NCBI GenBank assembly: GCA_964393535.1
Contig: CAYMUC010000152.1
Span: forward strand, 1-5,608
DNA length: 5,608 nucleotides
DNA from: CAYMUC01 sp964393535
GTDB lineage: Bacteria > Actinomycetota > Acidimicrobiia > Acidimicrobiales > Ilumatobacteraceae
Direction: 5' to 3'
The notes under the pieces were generated by a model. The model saw only the letters and a program-made list of their open reading frames with translations, searched no databases and was not told the DNA's origin. The position numbers were made by a program, and so were the translations under genes. This document shows, in pieces, positions 1 to 5,608 of the stretch (the first letter of the stretch is position 1; the number at the start of each line of letters is the position of its first letter).

Positions 1-1201
1 CCACCGGGTGAACGCTGCATCATGGAGCGGCGACGAGGCCCGGTGGACCCTCACGGTGCAGTGTGGCGACGAAACCGAACCGGTCACCATGACCTGCGGA
101 TTCCTGCTCATGTGCGCCGGCTACTACAGCTACCGGCACGGCCACGACCCACTGTTCGCGGGACGTGACGACTTCACGGGTCGCATCGTGCATCCGCAGG
201 CCTGGCCCGAGGATCTCGACTGGTCGCAGAAGCGGGTGGTGGTCATCGGTTCGGGTGCCACGGCCATGACCATCGTGCCGGCCATGGCTCGTACCGCTGG
301 TCACGTCACCATGCTGCAGCGCTCACCCACCTATGTGGTGGCGCGTCCTGACGAGGACCGGGTGGCCAACGCCCTGCGGCGCGTGCTGCCAGACCGGTGG
401 GCCTACGCCATCACGCGGGCCAAGAACACGGCCATGCAGCAGTTGGTGTATCGCCGCAGCCGCACCCATCCGCATCAGTTGAAGACGAAACTGATCGGTG
501 GCGTACGTGCAGCCGTCGGCCCCGACGTGGATGTGGAACGGCACTTCACCCCTACCTACAACCCCTGGGACCAACGCCTGTGCCTACTCCCTCATGGTGA
601 TCTGTTCACCGCCCTACGAGAGGGTCGGGCGTCGGTGGTCACCGACCACATCGACCGCTTCACCGCCACCGGCGTGCGGTTGGTGTCGGGCGAGGAACTG
701 CCGGCCGACATCATCGTGACCGCCACGGGCCTCGAGGTGGCGACCATGGGTGAGGTGGCCCTCTCCGTGGACGGCTCACCGGTGGACCTGTCGACCACCT
801 GGACCTACAAGGGGCTCGCCTACAGCGACGTCCCGAACCTGGTGTCGGTGTTCGGCTACATCAATGCCTCGTGGACGCTGCGCGCCGACCTCATCAACGA
901 GTATGTCTGCCGGGTACTGAACCACATGTGGGCCACGGGTACCGATCAGGTGACACCTCGCCTGCGTCCCGGCGACGCCGACATGACGTCGCGGCCCTGG
1001 ATCACCGAGTTCTCGGCCGGTTACCTGCAGCGGGTCATGGGTGACCTACCCCGCCAGGGCGATCGTGAGCCGTGGGTGAACCCGCAACGCCTGGCTGCCG
1101 ACCGGCGACTGATCGCCAAGTCCCCCGTGGACGACGGGGTGCTGCAGTTCAGGCGGGCGCCATCACAGGTTGCTGAGACTGCGACGGACTCGCCAGCCTG
1201 A
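1..1201 (+). CDS. Flavin-containing Baeyer-Villiger-type monooxygenase, EthA-like (5' partial)
   Basis: This is the C-terminal 399 or so residues of an NAD(P)H- and FAD-dependent monooxygenase, an enzyme class that inserts oxygen into ketones or oxidises sulfur or nitrogen centres in the cytoplasm. The frame is already open at base 2, so the GTG at base 8 is probably internal and the N-terminal GxGxxG FAD fold lies upstream; the EthA family is usually near 490 residues. Counting from base 8, the Baeyer-Villiger fingerprint FxGxxxHxxxWP is intact (F56, G58, H62, W66, P67). It is followed by the NADP-binding Rossmann motif VIGSGATA (79-86), NPWDQR (185-190), the second flavin-fold ATG (239-241) and GYINASWTLRADL (283-295). 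These blocks are what I expect of EthA-like Actinobacterial enzymes. The substrate cannot be read from the sequence. The last 53 bp overlap the convergent exporter gene. The family call is firm; the EthA subgroup is likely. Confidence 0.93.
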   Translation, partial: HRVNAASWSGDEARWTLTVQCGDETEPVTMTCGFLLMCAGYYSYRHGHDPLFAGRDDFTGRIVHPQAWPEDLDWSQKRVVVIGSGATAMTIVPAMARTAGHVTMLQRSPTYVVARPDEDRVANALRRVLPDRWAYAITRAKNTAMQQLVYRRSRTHPHQLKTKLIGGVRAAVGPDVDVERHFTPTYNPWDQRLCLLPHGDLFTALREGRASVVTDHIDRFTATGVRLVSGEELPADIIVTATGLEVATMGEVALSVDGSPVDLSTTWTYKGLAYSDVPNLVSVFGYINASWTLRADLINEYVCRVLNHMWATGTDQVTPRLRPGDADMTSRPWITEFSAGYLQRVMGDLPRQGDREPWVNPQRLAADRRLIAKSPVDDGVLQFRRAPSQVAETATDSPA

Positions 1202-2393
1202 TGAACACCCAGGCGGTGGCCATGCACACCGCCAAACCGATGGCCATGGGACGAGCGGTTCCGTCGTAGACGGTGGTGACGATCATGCCGATGGCAGCGC
1301 CGCCGCCGGTGGTGATGGTCCCGATGAGCGCCGAGGCGGTACCGGCCACATGGGGGACGGGCTGCATGGCCAGGGTGTTGGCGTTGGGAATGAGCCCCTG
1401 CACCACGGGGATCACGGAGCTGAGAAGCACCATCAACAACCACAGCGGCGGTACTCCATCGCCGGCGAATGCCACCGCCAGGAAGACGCCCGAGGTGAGC
1501 ACGCCCAGCCACGACACCCGCCGCAGCAGTGTGACCATGCCCAGGAGTCGCACCATGCGGGCACTTGCCAGCGAGGCGCCGGCCAGCAGCACACCCACGG
1601 CGCCGAACAGCACAGGAAACCACGACGCCCGGTGATAGGTCCCGTGGAGGATCAACTCGAAACTCGACAGGTACGACGTCATCATGCCGAACAGGAACAT
1701 GACCGCCAGCGTGGAGCACACCGTGGTGCGGTTGGCCGACGCACGCACAGCCGCACGAAGTGCTGAGCGGGTCAGCGGGCGACGTCGCTCGGGGGGCAGG
1801 GTCTCGGGAAGGCGCCGACACCACAGCATCAACCCCACCGCCATCAGCGCCGGCATGGCGAACACCACGCGCCAGGGCGCGACGGCGTTCACCAGCGCGC
1901 CGAGTGCGGGCGCCAGGATGGGGACCAGCAGGAACACCGCCATGATCAGCGACATCAGGCGCGCCATACCGTCGCCCTCGTAGCGGTCACGCACCAGCGC
2001 CATACTCAGCACTCGTGAGGCACCCGCACCCAGGCCCCAGATGAACCGGATGATCAGCATGGTGGCCAGCGACGGTGCGAGGGCGGCTGCCAGTGCGCAC
2101 ACCAGATACAGCGTGAGTCCGGCGTACAGCGGTGGGCGCCGCCCGAACCGGTCGGACGCCGGACCGTACAGCCAGGGTCCTAGTGCGAGACCGAAGAAGA
2201 ACGAGGTGACCACCCACCCCACACGCCCGTCGTCGGCTGCTAGGCCGTAGTCGGCGCGTAGATCGGCGAAGGTGGGCATCATGAGGTCGATGGCCATGGC
2301 GGCCATCGCCATCATCGAGGTCACGATGGCTACGAACTCGCGGCGGCCGGCGGTCGAGCGTTCTGCGTTGGCGGGGGGTGCCACGAGCGTCAT
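1149..2393 (-). CDS. MFS multidrug exporter, Bcr/CflA type
   Basis: This is a 414-residue integral membrane transporter, the normal size for a 12-helix major facilitator antiporter, predicted to export small molecules using the proton gradient. Helix 1 (about 20-40) carries IDLMMP, the Asp-Pro pattern typical of Bcr/CflA proteins. Motif A in the loop between helices 2 and 3 is GPASDRFGRRP (77-87). Helix 4 has RFIWGLGAG (116-124) and helix 5 has a motif-C-like VPILAPALGAL (157-167). The C-terminal half has the family-like PHVAGTASALIG (347-358). I chose the ATG at 2393 because it directly precedes the first helix and has a weak AGGG site 9 nt upstream; the adjacent GTG at 2396 and a GTG at 2453, which adds 20 polar residues, are alternatives. 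The gene diverges from the carbonic anhydrase and overlaps the monooxygenase tail by 53 bp. The family is well supported; drug specificity is unknown (bicyclomycin, chloramphenicol and sulfonamide are only family precedents). Confidence 0.93.
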   Translation of the reverse strand: MTLVAPPANAERSTAGRREFVAIVTSMMAMAAMAIDLMMPTFADLRADYGLAADDGRVGWVVTSFFFGLALGPWLYGPASDRFGRRPPLYAGLTLYLVCALAAALAPSLATMLIIRFIWGLGAGASRVLSMALVRDRYEGDGMARLMSLIMAVFLLVPILAPALGALVNAVAPWRVVFAMPALMAVGLMLWCRRLPETLPPERRRPLTRSALRAAVRASANRTTVCSTLAVMFLFGMMTSYLSSFELILHGTYHRASWFPVLFGAVGVLLAGASLASARMVRLLGMVTLLRRVSWLGVLTSGVFLAVAFAGDGVPPLWLLMVLLSSVIPVVQGLIPNANTLAMQPVPHVAGTASALIGTITTGGGAAIGMIVTTVYDGTARPMAIGLAVCMATAWVFIRLASPSQSQQPVMAPA

Positions 2394-2402
2394 CACGGCG
2401 CA

Positions 2403-2406
2403 CCCT
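2403..2406 (-). promoter_or_regulatory. Weak ribosome binding site for the MFS exporter
   Basis: AGGG on the minus strand ends 9 nt before the ATG at 2393. It is short but is the best Shine-Dalgarno-like match near the membrane-domain start and helps choose 2393 over 2453. It overlaps the second unit of the PHO-box-like repeat. Confidence 0.4.
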
Positions 2407-2425
2407 ACGTGAACGACAGGTGAAC
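2404..2425 (-). promoter_or_regulatory. PHO-box-like direct repeat (candidate PhoP/RegX3-type operator)
   Basis: Read on the minus strand, two consecutive 11-nt units are GTTCACCTGTC (2425-2415) and GTTCACGTAGG (2414-2404). They share GTTCAC with exact 11-bp phasing. Streptomyces PhoP is known to bind 11-nt direct repeat units whose conserved 7-nt core is close to GTTCACC, so the layout matches that operator type. The site ends 10 bp before the exporter ATG and overlaps its weak ribosome site, and it lies 63 bp upstream of the carbonic anhydrase start. It could therefore repress the exporter and/or activate the carbonic anhydrase. A chance repeat is possible. Confidence 0.4.
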
Positions 2426-2473
2426 GCCGCCTGTCCGGTCGTCCATGCGTCACACTGTGCGCCTCACCCGACC

Positions 2474-2479
2474 AGGGAG
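2474..2479 (+). promoter_or_regulatory. Ribosome binding site of the carbonic anhydrase
   Basis: AGGGAG ends 9 nt before the ATG at 2489. It decides the start: the frame stays open upstream to 2378 or beyond, but only the 2489 start places a basic n-region and hydrophobic stretch directly before the lipobox cysteine. Confidence 0.75.
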
Positions 2480-2488
2480 CCCATCGTC

Positions 2489-3268
2489 ATGCGTCACCGT
2501 CCGATCCTCATCAACGCCGTGTTGCTCGCCCTGATCGGGGTGGCCTGCAGCGATGACGTGCCCACCGGCGTATCCACCAGCGAGACGCCGCATTGGGAGT
2601 ACGAGGGCGAACACGGTCCTGAGGCGTGGGGCACCCTGAGTGCTGACTTTGCTGCCTGTTCCGAAGGGTTGACCCAGAGTCCCATCGATCTCGGCGAAGC
2701 GGCCGTGGCCGAGCTGCCCGATCTGGTCGTCGATTACGCCGCAGGCGCCGTGAGCGTGATCGACAACGGCCACACCGTGCAGGCCAACGACACCGTTGGC
2801 GGCAGTGCGATCACGGTCGACGGCACACGGTTCAGTCTGCTGCAGATGCACTTCCACTCGCCCAGCGAACACACCATCGATGGCGAGTTCGCCCCGGCAG
2901 AGGTCCACTTCGTGCACCGCTCCGAAGCCGGTGAGTTGGCGGTGATCGGCGTGATGCTCACCGAGGGCGATGTGCCGAGCGACGCCTGGGCGGCCTACAC
3001 CGAGGCGGCCTCGGTGGGCGAGGGCAACACGGTCGAGACCTCCCTCGACTGGCCGGCGCTGCTGCCCGCCGAGATGTCGACCGTGCGCTACGCCGGCAGC
3101 CTCACCACGCCGCCCTGCACCGAGGGGGTGCGGTGGATGGTCATGGACACCCCGGTGCCGTTGGCCGCCGAGCAACTCGAAGCGCTCGCGGCAGCCCATG
3201 AGGGCAACCATCGCCCGGTACAGGTCCTGAACGGACGCGAGGTCGTGGCCGACGCCGGCGAAGGGTGA
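2489..3268 (+). CDS. Alpha-class carbonic anhydrase, predicted lipoprotein
   Basis: This 259-residue zinc enzyme interconverts CO2 and bicarbonate, and is predicted to sit on the outer face of the cell membrane. Residues 1-19 form a lipoprotein signal (R2, R4, hydrophobic 5-19) ending in GVAC, with lipid-modified Cys20. The mature alpha-CA domain begins near HWEYEG (35-40). The zinc ligands are H121 and H123 (QMHFH) and H140 (EVHFVH). The SEHT gate is at 126-129, with Glu127 as the gatekeeper equivalent. The proton-shuttle histidine equivalent is H95 (DNGHT) and the Thr199 equivalent is T206 in SLTTPPC. C57 and C210 match the conserved disulfide pair of bacterial alpha-CAs, and RPVQVLNGR (242-250) is the usual C-terminal block. 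Nothing catalytic appears missing. Length is normal for the family. The gene diverges from the exporter and precedes the GLUG surface-protein gene by 85 bp on the same strand, so co-transcription is possible. The family call is secure; lipid anchoring is a strong inference. Confidence 0.96.
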   Translation: MRHRPILINAVLLALIGVACSDDVPTGVSTSETPHWEYEGEHGPEAWGTLSADFAACSEGLTQSPIDLGEAAVAELPDLVVDYAAGAVSVIDNGHTVQANDTVGGSAITVDGTRFSLLQMHFHSPSEHTIDGEFAPAEVHFVHRSEAGELAVIGVMLTEGDVPSDAWAAYTEAASVGEGNTVETSLDWPALLPAEMSTVRYAGSLTTPPCTEGVRWMVMDTPVPLAAEQLEALAAAHEGNHRPVQVLNGREVVADAGEG

Positions 3269-3353
3269 GCCGATGAGTAAATGAAATACATCTGAAATCA
3301 GATAACCTTGACCTGGATCTGAATCGGCAACGCCGACCACTAGGGGAGATGGC
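3269..3353 (+). promoter_or_regulatory. A/T-richer spacer with palindrome and repeated half-site
   Basis: This 85-bp spacer is visibly richer in A/T than its surroundings, especially 3279-3310. It holds the perfect palindrome ATCTGA-AA-TCAGAT (3290-3303) and a second ATCTGA (3317-3322) 27 bp downstream of the first. The 2-nt loop, short arms and missing T-run make it a poor terminator, so an operator or promoter for the downstream gene is more likely. TTGACC (3308-3313) resembles a -35 box, but no acceptable -10 lies 17 bp downstream; GATAAC (3301-3306) could be a weak -10. Confidence 0.4.
3342..3348 (+). promoter_or_regulatory. Ribosome binding site of the GLUG surface protein
   Basis: AGGGGAG ends 5 nt before the ATG at 3354. 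It favours this codon over the in-frame ATG at 3366, which would be 17 nt from the site. Confidence 0.75.
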
Positions 3354-5608
3354 ATGTCAGGACGAATGCGTTCGAGGTTCCGCCGCGTGGCGGGTGTGGT
3401 GGCGTCGACGGCGGTCGGCGCCGTTGCCGTGGTGTCGATGATGGCGGCGCCCATGGCCTCAGCCACGGGGTGTGCGCCCGCGGCCTACTCGGGGGCAGGG
3501 ACCAGTGCCAGTCCCATCCAGATCGGCTCCACGGGGCAGTTGCTCCAGTTGGGTGCCACCACGGCCGATTGGAGCAAGCACTTCGTGCAGACGGGCCCGA
3601 TCGATCTCGCCGGGTGCACCTGGACGCCCATCGGGAACTCGTCCACCACGTTCACGGGTTCCTACACCGGTGGTTCGAACACCATCAGCAACCTCAGCAT
3701 TGCCGGCTCCAGCGACCTCGGCATGTTCGGGTATGCGCGGGGCGCCACGCTGAGTGGCATTGCGCTGCAGAACGTCAGCATCACCGCCACGGGGAACAAC
3801 ATCGGGTCGCTGGTGGGCAGCATGCACGCCACCAGGGTCGAGAACGTGTCGGCGACCAACGTGACGATCACCAGCACGGGCCGCAACGTTGGCGGTGTCA
3901 TCGGCTTCATCGATCACGAGGGAGCATCATCTGGCTACGACCTGGGACGAGGCACGTCAGTCGTCGATGGTGCCAGCAGTTCCGGCCAGGTGCGGGCCAG
4001 TCGGAGTGTGGGTGGCGTCGTGGGCTTCGCGACCGCAGTCGAGTACCCCGGGCCCAGCCTCATCTCCTTGTCCGAACTCATCTCGTCAGCCGATGTATCG
4101 GCGACCGGTCTGGGCTACGCCGGAGGCGCAGTCGGGGAAGTGGTGACCTGGAGCGGCTTTCCCCCTGTTCTCTTTGCGGCGGTACAAATCTCGCATGCAC
4201 GGGCCTCGGGTTCGGTCAGCGGAGCCGGGAACGCCTTCGGAGGCCTCATCGGCTACATGGAGGCGGATCAGCCGGGCTCATTCGTCACCGGGAGTCTTGC
4301 CACCGGAGATGTGACCGCCGGTGCCGGCTCGGGAGAGGGCGTGGCTGGTGGCCTCATCGGCCAAGTCAACAGCATCGACATCGTGAACAGTGGCGCCACC
4401 GGGGATGTCACGGGCGTGACACGTGTCGGCGGACTGGTGGGGTGGCATCGGAGCTACCACGCGTCCACGATCTCGGCGTCGTACACCACGGGAGACGTGA
4501 CGGGGCGTAATGGCTTGGGGGGCCTCGTAGGTATCTCGTACGCAGACGACCTTCGAAGTCACACCGTCACGATCATCAACTCATACGCCCGTGGCGACGT
4601 ATTGGGAACCATGCACCCCAGCGGCGTCTCACAGATCGGCGGTCTAGTGGGCGACGCGGAGGCTCAGACGGGCACGACCATCCGTATCGACAACTCGTAC
4701 TCGACGGGCGTAGTTGATGGCACTGGTGGATACATCGGCGCAGTGCTGGGCGGGCGGATCTACACGTCCGGATCCGTGCCGATAACGAACACCTTCTGGG
4801 ACATCGAGACGTCGGGTACGACCAGTGCCACGTGGATTCCCACGGGCAGCGATGGCACCGGCAAATCCACGGCCGAGATGACCTCGCCGGGCATCTACAC
4901 GGCGGCGTCGTGGAGCATCACGGGCTTCGCTGCGGGCGAGGTCGTGGCAGGCAGCACCGTCTGGGGTCAGTGCCCCGACACGTACCCGTTCCTGATGTGG
5001 CAGCCCGACCGGCCGAGCGCGTGCCCGGGTGGCTCGTCGGGTGGGGCACCGTTGCCGCCGGCGGTGAGCGAGTTGGTGACGCAGCCGGTGGCCTCTTCGA
5101 CCTCCACGAGCGTGTCGCCTTCGACCACGACGACCACGGTGCCGGTGACATCTGCGCTGCCGTCCGAGGGTGAGAACCCTCCGCCCGTGCTCATCGACGG
5201 GGCGTTGCCGGACCTTCCGGCTGGAGATCTGGTGGTCATCGAGGATGGCGTGCCCGTCACCGTGGACGTGTTCGTCGAGAACGACACCGAACTCGTACTG
5301 CAGAGCAACACCTTCGAACTCCGTCTGGCCGGTGACTGCTCGGTGAGCGCGTGCACCATCGACACCACACCCCAGGGTCGTGAGGTGCTGACCTTGGAGG
5401 AGAACGGCGCGGCCAACGTGAACGGTCTCGGCTTCCTGCCCGGCACACCGGTGGACGTGTGGCTGTTCTCGGAGCCTCGCTACCTGGGGCAGTTGATCGT
5501 TCGTGCTGATGGCACGTTCGAGGGTGACATGGAGTTGGGCGACATCGATCCAGGCGAACACACACTGCAGGTGAACGGCACGAGCTTCGACGACAAGCCG
5601 CGCTCGGC
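3354..5608 (+). CDS. Secreted GLUG-repeat surface protein (3' partial)
   Basis: The frame is open for 751 complete codons and leaves the window without a stop. Residues 1-37 are a signal peptide: basic R4-R11, hydrophobic 12-33, and the signal peptidase I motif ASA before T38. Residues 45-135 have the layout that commonly opens GLUG proteins (SPIQI, then IDLAGCTWTPIG at 83-94, FTGSYTGGSNTISNL at 100-114, GMFGY at 123-127). About ten GLUG-like units follow, with GGLVG-type cores near 152, 181, 221, 258, 297, 333, 360, 390, 430 and 462 and linking SYxTGDVTG strands. FWDIETSGT (481-489), STAEM (505-509) and YPFLMWQ (544-550) close this region. A Thr/Ser-rich linker (about 576-610) leads to a C-terminal module with Cys662/Cys667 and GFLPGTPVDVWLFSEP (693-708). 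GLUG repeats are known from adhesins and IgA protease-type surface proteins and predict a beta-helix. No protease HExxH motif is visible. An adhesive or matrix role is inference; a cell-wall or membrane anchor, if any, lies beyond the window. Confidence 0.92.
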   Translation, partial: MSGRMRSRFRRVAGVVASTAVGAVAVVSMMAAPMASATGCAPAAYSGAGTSASPIQIGSTGQLLQLGATTADWSKHFVQTGPIDLAGCTWTPIGNSSTTFTGSYTGGSNTISNLSIAGSSDLGMFGYARGATLSGIALQNVSITATGNNIGSLVGSMHATRVENVSATNVTITSTGRNVGGVIGFIDHEGASSGYDLGRGTSVVDGASSSGQVRASRSVGGVVGFATAVEYPGPSLISLSELISSADVSATGLGYAGGAVGEVVTWSGFPPVLFAAVQISHARASGSVSGAGNAFGGLIGYMEADQPGSFVTGSLATGDVTAGAGSGEGVAGGLIGQVNSIDIVNSGATGDVTGVTRVGGLVGWHRSYHASTISASYTTGDVTGRNGLGGLVGISYADDLRSHTVTIINSYARGDVLGTMHPSGVSQIGGLVGDAEAQTGTTIRIDNSYSTGVVDGTGGYIGAVLGGRIYTSGSVPITNTFWDIETSGTTSATWIPTGSDGTGKSTAEMTSPGIYTAASWSITGFAAGEVVAGSTVWGQCPDTYPFLMWQPDRPSACPGGSSGGAPLPPAVSELVTQPVASSTSTSVSPSTTTTTVPVTSALPSEGENPPPVLIDGALPDLPAGDLVVIEDGVPVTVDVFVENDTELVLQSNTFELRLAGDCSVSACTIDTTPQGREVLTLEENGAANVNGLGFLPGTPVDVWLFSEPRYLGQLIVRADGTFEGDMELGDIDPGEHTLQVNGTSFDDKPRS
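3804..4751 (+). repeat. GLUG-type repeat region (about ten degenerate units)
   Basis: Protein-level repeats of 27-40 residues span residues 151-466 of the surface protein. The clearest are the C-terminal ones: VGGLVG at 358-363, LGGLVG at 388-393 and IGGLVG at 428-433, linked by SYTTGDVTG, SYARGDV and SYSTGVVDG. The N-terminal units are more degenerate (SLVG, GGVIG, GGVVG, GGAVG). At DNA level the units have diverged, though GGCCTCATCGGC recurs in two of them, so this is an old repeat rather than a recent tandem expansion. Confidence 0.85.
5079..5183 (+). other. Thr/Ser-rich interdomain linker
   Basis: Residues 576-610 of the surface protein form a low-complexity stretch; 15 of the 20 residues at 581-600 are Ser or Thr, including five consecutive Thr (591-595), followed by Pro- and Glu-containing sequence. 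Such stretches usually act as extended stalks between extracellular domains and may be O-glycosylated in Actinobacteria; glycosylation here is inference. Confidence 0.7.
5184..5608 (+). other. C-terminal extracellular beta-rich module of the surface protein (partial)
   Basis: Residues 611-751 hold a second globular region: a V-rich part (VTVDVFVENDTELVLQ, 635-650), FELRLAGDCSVSACTI (654-669) with two cysteines likely able to pair, REVLTLEENGAANVNGLGF (676-694), PGTPVDVWLFSEP, LGQLIVRADGTF (711-722) and GEHTLQVNG (734-742). The last portion has the alternating pattern of an Ig-like or similar beta-sandwich. I recall similar blocks at the C-termini of secreted proteins of Acidimicrobiia-like Actinobacteria but know no established function. 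The domain continues past the window. Confidence 0.55.

Larger units (their letters stand above)
2394..2488. promoter_or_regulatory. Divergent intergenic control region
   Basis: These 95 bp separate the start codons of the exporter (minus) and the carbonic anhydrase (plus), so both promoters must lie here or extend into the coding ends. I could not identify convincing -35/-10 hexamers for either direction. The region contains paired 7-bp repeats 11 bp apart (2409-2426), a 10-bp direct repeat (2444-2453 and 2488-2497) and a small CACA-C-TGTG dyad (2451-2459). The close packing suggests shared regulation, but this is inferred from arrangement only. Confidence 0.55.

Noticed and set aside
1021..1824. 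A 267-codon minus-strand open frame overlapping the exporter gene
   Set aside because: It is frame-shifted relative to the exporter, with Arg/His-rich low-complexity sequence; the exporter frame carries the MFS motifs.
2378..2488. N-terminal extension of the carbonic anhydrase to an upstream start at 2378
   Set aside because: It would add 37 polar residues before the lipoprotein signal and run into the divergent exporter gene; AGGGAG and the signal peptide both support 2489.
2445..2534. A 29-codon upstream open frame starting MRH, overlapping the carbonic anhydrase start
   Set aside because: It has no convincing ribosome site and a Ser/Cys-rich shadow composition. The shared MRH follows from the 10-bp repeat and is better reported as a repeat than as a leader peptide.
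3290..3303. The palindrome as a rho-independent terminator for the carbonic anhydrase
   Set aside because: The arms are only 6 bp and A/T-containing, the loop is 2 nt and no T-run follows.
2450..3466. A 338-codon minus-strand open frame across the carbonic anhydrase and the next gene's start
   Set aside because: It lies antisense to a carbonic anhydrase with all catalytic residues intact, crosses the A/T-rich spacer and shows no family motif.
3470..4510. A 346-codon plus-strand open frame rich in Arg, His and Gly
   Set aside because: It is an out-of-frame shadow of the GLUG protein gene; it has no ribosome site and a biased, domain-free composition, whereas the 3354 frame gives a signal peptide and recognisable repeats.
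4644..5561. A 305-codon minus-strand open frame
   Set aside because: It is antisense to the GLUG protein gene, Arg/His-rich and without recognisable motifs, as expected of a shadow in GC-rich DNA.
3354..5608. The GLUG protein as an M26-type IgA protease
   Set aside because: GLUG repeats occur in that family, but no HExxH zinc-protease motif is visible in the 751 residues; a catalytic domain beyond the window cannot be excluded.

Overview
The window is GC-rich, gene-dense bacterial DNA with actinobacterial character: strong G/C bias at third codon positions, GGAG-type ribosome sites, an EthA-like Baeyer-Villiger monooxygenase, and a secreted protein with a Thr/Ser linker and a C-terminal module of a type I associate with Acidimicrobiia-like Actinobacteria. 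That placement rests on composition and recollection, not a search, so class-level assignment is tentative.

Layout: (1) Bases 1-1201, plus strand: the 3' part of a flavin-dependent Baeyer-Villiger-type monooxygenase whose N-terminal FAD fold lies outside the window. (2) Bases 1149-2393, minus strand: a complete Bcr/CflA-type MFS drug exporter. Its 3' end overlaps the monooxygenase tail by 53 bp, so the two genes converge with no spacer. (3) Bases 2394-2488: a short divergent control region. It holds two 7-bp direct repeats 11 bp apart that resemble a PhoP-type PHO box read on the minus strand, and a 10-bp direct repeat whose second copy covers the next start codon. (4) Bases 2489-3268, plus strand: a complete alpha-carbonic anhydrase made as a lipoprotein, with all zinc ligands visible. 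(5) Bases 3269-3353: a relatively A/T-rich spacer with a perfect 6-bp-arm palindrome and a related half-site. (6) Bases 3354 to the window end, plus strand: a large exported protein, at least 751 residues, that runs off the edge without a stop. It has a signal peptide, a beta-helix-like region of about ten GLUG-type repeats, a closing FWD/YP module, a Thr/Ser-rich linker and part of a C-terminal beta-rich module.

The monooxygenase and exporter both suit small-molecule or xenobiotic handling, but they lie on opposite strands and need not be co-expressed. The carbonic anhydrase and GLUG protein are both predicted outside the membrane, lie in tandem 85 bp apart with no clear terminator between them, and could be co-transcribed. 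I see no rRNA, tRNA, CRISPR array, insertion sequence or phage gene. The most notable items are the GLUG surface protein and the PHO-box-like site in the divergent promoter. I see no clear evidence of an entirely new system.
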